NCBI GenBank assembly: GCA_022360075.1
Contig: JAKSDN010000760.1
Coordinates: 1-11,167 of the forward strand
Source of the DNA: Kiloniellales bacterium
GTDB lineage: Bacteria; Pseudomonadota; Alphaproteobacteria; Kiloniellales; JAKSDN01
Direction: 5' to 3'
DNA length: 11,167 nt
Shown: piece after piece, positions 5,682-11,167 of the stretch
Layout of the letters: every line of letters starts with the position of its first letter
Position numbering within the stretch: position 1 is the stretch's first letter
Position numbers and translations under genes: made by a program
The notes under the pieces: model-generated
Seen by the model: the letters and a program-made list of their open reading frames with translations, nothing else
Told to the model about the DNA's origin: nothing
The model's database searches: none

Positions 5682-6486
5682 ACAGCGGCCGTCCGTCATG
5701 CATGCGGCAGGGCAGGATCAGACGCTGGTAGGGCACCCAGATCTGAACGCCGTCTGACCGCTTGATTCGCGCCGTCACGCAATGGACGGCGGGCTGGCCG
5801 GTCTCGAGCACGGCGCGGTAGGCGGCGGTCACGCGCGCATCGTAGTCGGAGTCCGGCACTGACGACGAGCCGATTGCCGCCGCGGCCCAACGCCGCCCCC
5901 AGATGAGCGCCGAGGTCGAGCACTCCCCGACGAAGATGAAAGTCGGCGCCTTTCCTTCCGCGGTCTGCACAGTGAGCTGTGAGCGCGACAGAATCCGCTC
6001 CAGGCCGTCGATGCCATCGGAAATGACGCCGTCGGAGGCTTCCCACAGGCGAAAGCAATCCAGCAGGAAACCGTCGGCGTTGCCGCTTGTCAGCCAGTCC
6101 AGATCGCGCTCTTCGATGACGGCCAAATCCATCCGATGCAGGTTGCCGACGGATGCGAGGCACTCGAGCCGCTCGGCCGCCGCAACGCCGGAATCGCAGC
6201 CCTCGCCGATCCAGCCGCCATGGCGCTTGTAGATCAGCGTGGTCTCGCGCAGATCACGCTCCAGCAATCCCGTCAGGCATTCCAGGGCCTGGTTGGAGGC
6301 CTTGGCCAGATCGAGCCTCACGGTGACCCCGTTGTGGGAGCCGCTGAGGCCGATGAAGCCGAAGTCGAAGGCGGTCTCGCTGGCCAACTGGATGGCACCC
6401 AGGTGAGGCGCCTTGGCGACCGGGAGGAGCTGTTGGCTCGCTTCGTCGATCCGGCCGGTCTCGGAGATCCAGAGCGCGCCGTTCAT
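5569..6486 (-). CDS. PAS-like domain protein, uncharacterised
   Basis: A 305-aa soluble protein. The ATG at 6486 overlaps the stop of the upstream 94-aa gene as ATGA, which indicates translational coupling and excludes the longer frame. The region at about 140-275 resembles an alphaproteobacterial PAS domain: DGFLLDCFRLWEASDGVISD, then a beta-rich segment, then TARIKRSDGVQIWVPYQRLI and a final strand LFNCATAF. A heme or flavin ligand cannot be assigned by eye. Residues 1-135 are unrecognised. The last 36 residues (…LEPAGPDRSGPRVPSKRSSR…) are low-complexity and lie exactly in the 113-bp overlap with the convergent GNAT-like gene, so they look like a read-through extension beyond the native end. 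No kinase or output domain is attached, so it may act as a sensory adaptor. The PAS call is moderate. Confidence 0.66.
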   Translation of the reverse strand: MNGALWISETGRIDEASQQLLPVAKAPHLGAIQLASETAFDFGFIGLSGSHNGVTVRLDLAKASNQALECLTGLLERDLRETTLIYKRHGGWIGEGCDSGVAAAERLECLASVGNLHRMDLAVIEERDLDWLTSGNADGFLLDCFRLWEASDGVISDGIDGLERILSRSQLTVQTAEGKAPTFIFVGECSTSALIWGRRWAAAAIGSSSVPDSDYDARVTAAYRAVLETGQPAVHCVTARIKRSDGVQIWVPYQRLILPCRMHDGRPLFNCATAFAPELSAQMLEPAGPDRSGPRVPSKRSSRLH

Positions 6487-6767
6487 CGGGGGATGCGACG
6501 TCGAGGATCGAACGGCACGACGCGGCTGTCCTCCGTGAGGTGGCGCAACGTCATCACGTATTGCCAGCCCACCCGCAGCTCGTCGTCGTCCAGCTCTTCG
6601 ATCGTCTCCTTGCCGAACTTCGCCTTGAGATAGGCCTTGAAGACGGTTTCCAGACGGAGGCTGCGAAGCGTGTCCCGAACGCATTCGATACGTGTGACGC
6701 GCGGCAACTCCTTTGCCTGGGCCAATACGTCGATGATCTCTTCTCTGATCTGGTCTACGCGGCGCAT
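6483..6767 (-). CDS. Unrecognised 94-aa protein coupled to the PAS-like gene
   Basis: I do not recognise this protein. It is small, soluble and highly charged, probably all-helical: MRRVDQIREEIIDVLAQAKE at the N-terminus, RIECVRDTLRSLRLETVFKA in the middle, then an acidic ELDDDEL and the tail VVPFDPRRRIPR. An in-frame TAG lies two codons upstream of the ATG, so the start is well bounded, although the ribosome binding site is weak. Its TGA overlaps the ATG of the PAS-like gene by four bases, so the two are made together and may interact. The palindrome AGGTTGAACCT lies 27 bp upstream. Confidence 0.68.
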   Translation of the reverse strand: MRRVDQIREEIIDVLAQAKELPRVTRIECVRDTLRSLRLETVFKAYLKAKFGKETIEELDDDELRVGWQYVMTLRHLTEDSRVVPFDPRRRIPR

Positions 6768-6793
6768 TAGCTAGGATCGGAAGATTCAAACTT

Positions 6794-6804
6794 AGGTTGA
6801 ACCT
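6794..6804. promoter_or_regulatory. Palindrome upstream of the 94-aa/PAS-like gene pair
   Basis: AGGTTGAACCT is a perfect 11-base dyad inside a longer AT-rich stretch (TTCAA at 6785-6789 and TTGAA at 6797-6801). It sits just upstream of the leftward gene pair, where a promoter and operator are expected. Confidence 0.3.
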
Positions 6805-6889
6805 TCGTACAGCACGCTCCGCGAGTCAAACCGAAAGCGGCATAGGCTGGAACGCGACGGGACCAGGATGCGTTGGCCGAAGCCGATTG

Positions 6890-6905
6890 GAGCCGGATGC
6901 GGCTC
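6890..6905 (-). terminator. Small hairpin after the leftward XRE regulator
   Basis: GAGCCG (6890-6895) pairs with CGGCTC (6900-6905) around a 4-base loop, two bases beyond the TAG of the leftward XRE gene. There is no strong U-tract, so it is a weak terminator candidate. Confidence 0.3.
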
Positions 6906-6907
6906 GG

Positions 6908-7342
6908 CTAGGCCGACAGCGCCCGGATCAGGCGTTCGGCGATGGCCTGGGTGGCGCCGCTGTCGACCCCGCCTTCGCGCTGGGCATTGAGCTCGTAGAC
7001 CAGGGCGATGGCCTCGCCCTTCTTGTCGTGGCTTATGGTTAATCCCATGCGATCGAGCGCTTCTTCAAGGGCCTGAATGCAGTCGCTCAAGAGCTTCTCG
7101 TCGATGCCGACCATGGCTCGGGCACCGCTCCGCTCCTGATACATGGGCCCCTCGCCGGTCAGGAGCCAGTTGACGTTGATCCCGGTCAGGGCGAGTGGCT
7201 CCAGGTGGTCGGCCGTCGGCGCGCGCTGACCGCGCTCGTAGTTCTGATACGCGCGCAGGCTCACGTTCATGCGCCGGGCCATCTCTAGCTGAGTGAGGCC
7301 GAGCTTGCGGCGCAGCAACGACAGTGTTTCACCTCGCCCCAT
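6908..7342 (-). CDS. XRE/CI-type helix-turn-helix repressor
   Basis: A 144-aa DNA-binding protein. The ATG at 7342 is preceded by AGAGGA, six bases upstream; a longer reading from 7387 would add a Cys/Arg-rich leader and cross an operator-like site, so I reject it. The helix-turn-helix spans about 5-55 (LRRKLGLTQLEMARRMNVSL, RAYQNYERGQRAPTADHL). It is followed by NVNWLLTGEGPMY, a signature common in phage-repressor-like XRE proteins. The C-terminal half is helical (about 80-144) and has no LexA-type peptidase domain, so RecA-triggered self-cleavage is not expected. It faces a second XRE gene across a 301-bp region whose two dyads overlap its own promoter, which suggests autoregulation. Confidence 0.88.
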   Translation of the reverse strand: MGRGETLSLLRRKLGLTQLEMARRMNVSLRAYQNYERGQRAPTADHLEPLALTGINVNWLLTGEGPMYQERSGARAMVGIDEKLLSDCIQALEEALDRMGLTISHDKKGEAIALVYELNAQREGGVDSGATQAIAERLIRALSA

Positions 7343-7383
7343 TGGATATCCTCTGCGTCCGGGACAAGCGTGCGACACACAAC

Positions 7384-7418
7384 GCACGTTTGTGCTTTCT
7401 ATATACGCACATACGTGC
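7384..7418. promoter_or_regulatory. Two GCAC-N4-GTGC operator-like palindromes
   Basis: GCACGTTTGTGC (7384-7395) and GCACATACGTGC (7407-7418) share perfect GCAC…GTGC arms and are 23 bp apart centre to centre, about two helical turns. The second lies inside the -35/-10 spacer of the leftward XRE gene and the first just downstream of its -10. That is the layout of a cooperative repressor controlling its own promoter. Binding by the adjacent XRE proteins is inferred. Confidence 0.62.
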
Positions 7419-7426
7419 TATGTCTA
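7398..7426 (-). promoter_or_regulatory. Promoter of the leftward XRE repressor
   Basis: On the minus strand the -35 TAGACA (7421-7426) matches five of six consensus bases, the -10 TATAGA (7398-7403) matches four of six, and the spacer is exactly 17 bp. It lies about 55 bases before the ATG at 7342. Confidence 0.58.
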
Positions 7427-7643
7427 TCACAACGATCACACGAACTAGCGTGCAGTCGGAGGCCTGCGTCTAGTCCCTGCTGTCACCTTTGAAAGTCTAG
7501 CAGCTGTCGTACCCCACGCAACGCGCGTGATCAGCGGTGGTTCGGTCAAGGTAGCTGGTACGCGCACTGCGTCGAATTTCAGAGGGCAGGGTAAAGCGAT
7601 AGGTAGTCGTTCTTTGTGAGCGTAAGGGTGAAAAGGTCCGGAG
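7427..7643. other. Remainder of the XRE divergent control region
   Basis: This part of the 301-bp divergent region has no coding frame of substance. GTCTAG occurs twice (about 7468 and 7489), each followed shortly by a CTGTC. I cannot place a convincing promoter for the rightward gene. Confidence 0.3.
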
Positions 7644-8120
7644 ATGACGAAACTAAAACCTGATCCCATAGATCTCTATGTCGGGCGGCGCCTCGAGCTG
7701 GCCCGGCGCATGGCTGGGCTCTCGCAGATGGCCCTCGGGCAAGAGCTCGGCTTGAGCTTCCAGCAAATACAAAAGTACGAGAAGGGCACCAACCGCATCG
7801 CGGCAAGTCGGTTGTTTCGCCTGTCTTCGCGGCTCGGCGTTCCGGTCAGCTTCTTCTTCGAGGACCTGCCCGACGAGATCGGCGGCCGCCAGGTGAAACG
7901 AAACGGCGGCCTGCACGGCTCGGGGGCCCTGCGCGAGCTCTACAGCGAGGAGCAGGGACTTCAGCGGGCCGCTTTGCGCTTGGTCAGCACCTACCTACGC
8001 ATCCCGGACCAGAAGCTACGGGATGCTGTCCTCGGCTTGGTTTCGGCGATCGCGCCGGCTGGCGCGGCCATGCCGGCTCCCCCGCCGAACGGCGAGGATC
8101 GGCAACAGGCACAGCTTTGA
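7644..8120 (+). CDS. XRE family regulator of the common alphaproteobacterial type
   Basis: A 158-aa DNA-binding transcriptional regulator. The helix-turn-helix runs about 13-67: VGRRLELARRMAGLSQMALG, then LSFQQIQKYEKGTNRIAASR. It is followed by LGVPVSFFFEDLPDEI, the hallmark of a widespread alphaproteobacterial XRE subfamily. The C-terminal helix YLRIPDQKLRDAVLGLVSAI is also typical and may mediate dimerisation, and the last 20 residues are Pro/Gln-rich and probably disordered. The ATG is preceded by AAAAGG at about six bases, with GGAG adjacent to it. It is divergent from the other XRE gene and may share the dyads in between. Targets are unknown. Confidence 0.9.
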   Translation: MTKLKPDPIDLYVGRRLELARRMAGLSQMALGQELGLSFQQIQKYEKGTNRIAASRLFRLSSRLGVPVSFFFEDLPDEIGGRQVKRNGGLHGSGALRELYSEEQGLQRAALRLVSTYLRIPDQKLRDAVLGLVSAIAPAGAAMPAPPPNGEDRQQAQL

Positions 8121-8126
8121 GCCTGT

Positions 8127-8152
8127 GGCCGGCTACCTCAGGGTAGCCGGCC
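8127..8152. terminator. Hairpin between the convergent XRE and hydrolase genes
   Basis: GGCCGGCTACC (8127-8137) pairs perfectly with GGTAGCCGGCC (8142-8152) around a TCAG loop. It starts seven bases after the XRE stop and lies 20 bp beyond the hydrolase stop on the other strand, so it is well placed as a bidirectional terminator, although neither side has a T-tract. Confidence 0.62.
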
Positions 8153-8172
8153 GGCCGACGACGTCTGCGACG

Positions 8173-9354
8173 CTATCCGGTCGCCGCGCGCTTCGCCGGG
8201 GCGGCCTCCTTTGCTGCTGCTTTTTTGCCCGGCGGCTTGGCCTTGGCGTCCTTCAGGCCGCTGTACTTCTCCAGGAAGGGCAGGAACTGGGGATAGACAT
8301 CGGTGGCGACGTCCTTGCCCATGAAGGGGTCTTGGTGGCCGTAGCCCTTGAGGATTAGCAGTTCGTGCGGGTGGCCGGGCGCCAGCGCGTCGAGCCGCTT
8401 CTTGGTCTCGATATTGGAATCGGTGAAGACCCGGTTGCTCTCGCCGGTGACCAGCAGCACGGGCGTGCCGATCTCCTTGGCGTAGGCGAAGTAGTTGTCC
8501 GGCAGCGCGGCGTGTTCGCGCTTGTTGGGATACATCTTCACCGCCGTGTTGTCGGCGCGCACCATCTTCACGACGTGGCGCTGGTAGTTGAGGCTGGTCG
8601 GCCCGTAGAGGTCGCCGCCGCGCCGATGGGTGACCTCGGCCAGGTTCTCGTGCTCGTAGAGCGCCGGCCAGCCGGTGCCCCACATCAGGCTCAGCATGTG
8701 GCAGGCCTGCACGTCGCATTCGCGGTGGAACAGCGAGTTGCACCAGCTCAACGCCTTGCCGAAAGTCAGGTGCGGGTCCTCGCTCCAGCGCGGGCTGGCG
8801 TAGGGCACGCTCAGCACGCGCTCCAGGAAGAAGGGGAAGATCGAGCCCTTGATGTGCGACCAGGTCGGGATGCGCGGCGTCAGGGTGACCGAGTTCGCGA
8901 TCACACTGGTCACCTCGACCTGCTTTGCGAAGAGGCTCATGACGAAGGAGACGGCCCCCAGGCAGTGGCAGATGACATGGATCCGCTTGTCGCCGCCGAC
9001 GATCTTGCGCACCGCCTCGATGCCCTGCGGGTGATCGTAGAGCGCGCAGTCGTCCATCGAGTAGCGATGCGGCGCCATGTTGTAGCTGTGGCGGTTGCTC
9101 ATGCGGAAGTCGAAGGTGAAGACGTCCGTGAAGCCCTGCTTGTGCAGCCAGACCACCAGGTTCTCGTGCTCGGGCATGATGTACATGTCCGAGGAGGTGG
9201 TCAGGCCGTGGATGATCACGAAGACGTCGTCGCAATCGGCCTTCCAGAAGCGCAAGAGGCTGAGCCCGAGCATGTCGCCGGTCGAGAAGGGATGGGTCGT
9301 GATTCGGGCCTCGGGCACGCCTTCCAGCGTGTAGAGCGCGATCTCGCGTGTCAT
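8173..9354 (-). CDS. Alpha/beta hydrolase with cysteine in the nucleophile position, partner of ChoD-like oxidoreductase
   Basis: A 393-aa alpha/beta hydrolase without a signal peptide. The oxyanion-type HG is at 49-50 (VFVIIHGLTTSSD). The nucleophile elbow reads CHCLG (129-133) instead of GxSxG, with C131 in the catalytic place, as in PHA synthases and dienelactone hydrolase. H340 (KGYGHQDPF) is the likely catalytic His, with D312 (RVFTDSN) a candidate acid. Related hydrolases occur beside or fused to ChoD-like GMC oxidoreductases. GGAGGA precedes the ATG by about seven bases, and the gene is 43 bp downstream of the oxidoreductase in the same operon. The C-terminal 25 residues are a Lys/Ala/Pro tail. 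An esterase, thioesterase or polyester-synthase-like reaction on a lipid is possible; the substrate is unknown. Confidence 0.87.
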   Translation of the reverse strand: MTREIALYTLEGVPEARITTHPFSTGDMLGLSLLRFWKADCDDVFVIIHGLTTSSDMYIMPEHENLVVWLHKQGFTDVFTFDFRMSNRHSYNMAPHRYSMDDCALYDHPQGIEAVRKIVGGDKRIHVICHCLGAVSFVMSLFAKQVEVTSVIANSVTLTPRIPTWSHIKGSIFPFFLERVLSVPYASPRWSEDPHLTFGKALSWCNSLFHRECDVQACHMLSLMWGTGWPALYEHENLAEVTHRRGGDLYGPTSLNYQRHVVKMVRADNTAVKMYPNKREHAALPDNYFAYAKEIGTPVLLVTGESNRVFTDSNIETKKRLDALAPGHPHELLILKGYGHQDPFMGKDVATDVYPQFLPFLEKYSGLKDAKAKPPGKKAAAKEAAPAKRAATG

Positions 9355-9397
9355 GTCCCTGTCCTCCGCCTTGTCGCTGTCTCGCGCGGCCCCGCCG

Positions 9398-10978
9398 TCA
9401 GGTTTGCAGCCGCTGCGCCGCCATGTACTCGGCGATGGCGGCGATGCTGCGCGAGGGGTTCAGGCCGACCGGCCGCGGGAACACGGCGCCGTCGACCACG
9501 TAGAGTCCGGGATGGCCGAAGACCTCGCCGCGATGGTCGACCACGCCCTCTTGCGGACTGCTCGCCATGCGGCAGCCGCCGAGCGGGTGCGGCGTGACCA
9601 GGTAGTGCAGCAGGGTCCAGGCCGGTGAGACCAGCGGCACGCCGCCGGTCGCCGCCGACAGCTCCTTGTGCATGTCGACCAGGGCCTGCACGGCCGGGAT
9701 CGAGGCTTCCGGGTCCCAGTCCAAATCGAGCTCGAACTTGCCGGAGAAGAGGCTGCGGTCGAGCCTCAGCTTGCCGTCCGGCGCGTCCTGCGCTTGGCCG
9801 AACCAGGGCATGATGCAGGAGACCGGGTCGCGGTCGCGGATCTGCTCGCGGATCGACTCGCCGATGTAGTCGATGACCCGGCCGAACAGCGCACTGCGAC
9901 CGGTCACGTTCTCCAGGTAGTTGCCGAGCAGGTCGGGGAAGCCGCCGTCCTGGACGAAGAAGCGCTCGCCCTTGGCGCCGTCGAGGAAAGAAATGCGTGC
10001 CGAGATCGTCGGCCCGCGAGTCGGGGAGATCTCGTGGTCGGCATAGATCGTCGGTGTCAGGAAGTCGCCGTTGGCGCTCCAGCCTTCACCCAAGGTCGCG
10101 CTGAGGTTGGTCAGCGTGCCGTGCTCGTCGCGGCAGCGCAGCAGCAGCTCGGTCGAGCCGAGCGAGCCGGCGCCGAGAAAGACCTCTGCCGCTTCCACCG
10201 TTCCCGGCTCGCGCGCGCCGTTCTCGAGCTTGTCGAACTCGACCCGGTAGCCGCTGTCGATCGGGGTCAGCTTGTTGACCAGATGCAGCGCGCGGATCTC
10301 GGCGCCCTCTCGCTCGGCGACGGCCAGGTAGTTGAGGTCGAGCGTGTTCTTGGCCTGGACGGGACAGCCGATGTCGCAGTTGCCGCAGTGGTTGCAGGTG
10401 CCCTGCTCGATGCCCTGGCCGTTGGTGATGCGATAGGACTTGTCGACATTGTGCGGATCGTCGAGACCGTAGTGCCAGCGCTCATCGAAGCTCACTGCTA
10501 GGTCGAGCTTGTCGTAGCGATCGCCGTAGCCGGCCGCCTCCGCAGCGGAGCGGACCATTTTGTGGCGTGCCGTGAGCTGGCCCTCGGGGATCGGCTCGGC
10601 GGCCAGCATCTCGCCGGCCTTGTCGTAGTGTTCCTGCAGGCGGTCGTAGTCGATCTCCGGCGGCCAACCGCCATCGAAAGCCGAGCGAGTCGCCTTGATG
10701 AAGACGTTGGCGTAGATCAGCGAGCCGCCGCCGACTCCGGCCCCCTGGGCGACCGCCATCCTGGGGAACACGCGCAGGTCGATCCAGCCGTTGTCCCTCT
10801 CTGGCTCGTCGGGGTCCCATACCCAGTTGTCCTGGCTCACGCTGGGATAGTCTTCGACGGCCCATCGCCGGCCGCGTTCGAGCACCAGCACCGAGCGCCC
10901 GGCGCTTGCCAGCCGGCAGGCCAGCACCGACCCCCCGAAGCCGCTGCCGATCACCACCGCATCGAATCGCTCAGCCAT
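9398..10978 (-). CDS. ChoD-like GMC oxidoreductase (FAD) with four-cysteine cluster
   Basis: A 526-aa FAD-dependent oxidoreductase of the GMC family, ChoD/cholesterol-oxidase-like branch. The dinucleotide fold is VVIGSGFGGSVLACRLASAG (8-27), followed by LVLERG. The FAD-contacting GGGSLIYANVF is at 83-93. The GMC C-terminus is TPHPLGGCRM (462-471), with H464 in the place of the active-site His, then LYVVDGAVFPRP and LNPSRSIAAIAE (N507). A cysteine cluster, CNHCGNCDIGCPVQAKNT (195-212), is characteristic of this branch and may bind an iron-sulfur centre. The family oxidises alcohols such as 3-beta-hydroxysterols to ketones. Substrate specificity here is inferred only, and sterol use is not established. 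The gene sits between a truncated upstream gene (55-bp gap) and the hydrolase, all leftward. AGGAGCGAGGGAG precedes the ATG. Confidence 0.92.
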   Translation of the reverse strand: MAERFDAVVIGSGFGGSVLACRLASAGRSVLVLERGRRWAVEDYPSVSQDNWVWDPDEPERDNGWIDLRVFPRMAVAQGAGVGGGSLIYANVFIKATRSAFDGGWPPEIDYDRLQEHYDKAGEMLAAEPIPEGQLTARHKMVRSAAEAAGYGDRYDKLDLAVSFDERWHYGLDDPHNVDKSYRITNGQGIEQGTCNHCGNCDIGCPVQAKNTLDLNYLAVAEREGAEIRALHLVNKLTPIDSGYRVEFDKLENGAREPGTVEAAEVFLGAGSLGSTELLLRCRDEHGTLTNLSATLGEGWSANGDFLTPTIYADHEISPTRGPTISARISFLDGAKGERFFVQDGGFPDLLGNYLENVTGRSALFGRVIDYIGESIREQIRDRDPVSCIMPWFGQAQDAPDGKLRLDRSLFSGKFELDLDWDPEASIPAVQALVDMHKELSAATGGVPLVSPAWTLLHYLVTPHPLGGCRMASSPQEGVVDHRGEVFGHPGLYVVDGAVFPRPVGLNPSRSIAAIAEYMAAQRLQT

Positions 10979-11033
10979 CTCCCTCGCTCCTCGCCGTTTC
11001 TGCGGCTTCTTGCGTCATCGCTCACCCCTGGGC

Positions 11034-11167
11034 TCAAGTCCTCGGGCCATAGCGTTCCCAGAGCTCGCCCATGAAGAAGGCGCCGAAGCTTGCGACGGTC
11101 TTGGCTTTCTGTGCGACGTCGTCGGTGCCGGTCACGCGGATCGTCGAGACCAGGTCGGCGAGATCGC
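11034..11167 (-). CDS. C-terminus of an unrecognised gene, first visible gene of the operon (partial)
   Basis: Only the last 43 or so residues are in the window (…DLADLVSTIRVTGTDDVAQK…, then FGAFFMGELWERYG), ending in TGA at 11034-11036. The frame is open to the right edge. It is 55 bp upstream of the oxidoreductase on the same strand, so it is probably co-transcribed. I cannot assign a family from this tail. The amphipathic GAFFMGELWERYG end suggests a soluble globular protein. Confidence 0.6.
   Translation of the reverse strand, partial: DLADLVSTIRVTGTDDVAQKAKTVASFGAFFMGELWERYGPRT

Noticed and set aside
5569..6789. 406-aa version of the PAS-like protein starting at 6789
   Set aside because: Its first 101 residues are Arg/Gly/Pro-rich shadow of the 94-aa gene, and the ATGA overlap gives a much better start at 6486.
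9668..10501. Long + strand open frames opposite the GMC oxidoreductase and hydrolase
   Set aside because: They are antisense shadows of high-GC3 genes with low-complexity translation; the minus-strand frames carry complete family motifs.

Overview
The window is GC-rich, GC3-biased bacterial chromosome, most likely from an alphaproteobacterium of the Rhodospirillales/Kiloniellales kind. That placement rests on codon use and on the style of the XRE regulator at 7644-8120, whose 'VGRRL..R......GLSQ' N-terminus and 'FQQIQKYEKG' recognition region are typical of alphaproteobacteria. It is an inference from composition and family resemblance; there is no rRNA or tRNA here to confirm it.

Layout. 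(1) 1-2344, + strand: a perfect GC-rich hairpin, a 12-bp inverted repeat, a NarL/LuxR-type regulator with a degenerate receiver domain, then a markedly AT-rich block with tandem repeats, and two small proteins I do not recognise, separated by a nested inverted repeat. (2) 2385-3908, - strand: a complete YifB/ComM Mg-chelatase-like AAA+ ATPase with a readable promoter. (3) About 3985-4500: decayed DNA with a recognisable fragment of a DmpA-like (P1 family) aminopeptidase, flanked by two unidentified minus-strand fragments; then about 400 bp of noncoding leader. (4) 4917-5681, + strand: a GNAT-like protein whose 3' end overlaps by 113 bp the 3' end of a convergent, translationally coupled pair (a 94-aa unknown and a 305-aa PAS-like protein, 5569-6767). 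(5) 6908-8120: two divergently oriented XRE-type regulators around a 300-bp control region with two GCAC-N4-GTGC operator-like palindromes, one inside the promoter spacer of the leftward gene. (6) 8173-11167, - strand: an operon of a truncated unknown gene, a ChoD-like GMC oxidoreductase with a four-cysteine cluster, and an alpha/beta hydrolase with a cysteine in the nucleophile position.

How they work together. The clearest functional unit is the GMC oxidoreductase plus hydrolase, probably acting in sequence on a hydrophobic alcohol/ketone or ester substrate such as a sterol-like or other lipid molecule. The XRE pair looks like an autoregulated switch without attached phage genes. The 1-2344 and 4917-6767 blocks look like lineage-specific sensory or regulatory accessory genes. 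I see no CRISPR array, no intact mobile element, and no RNA gene that I can support.
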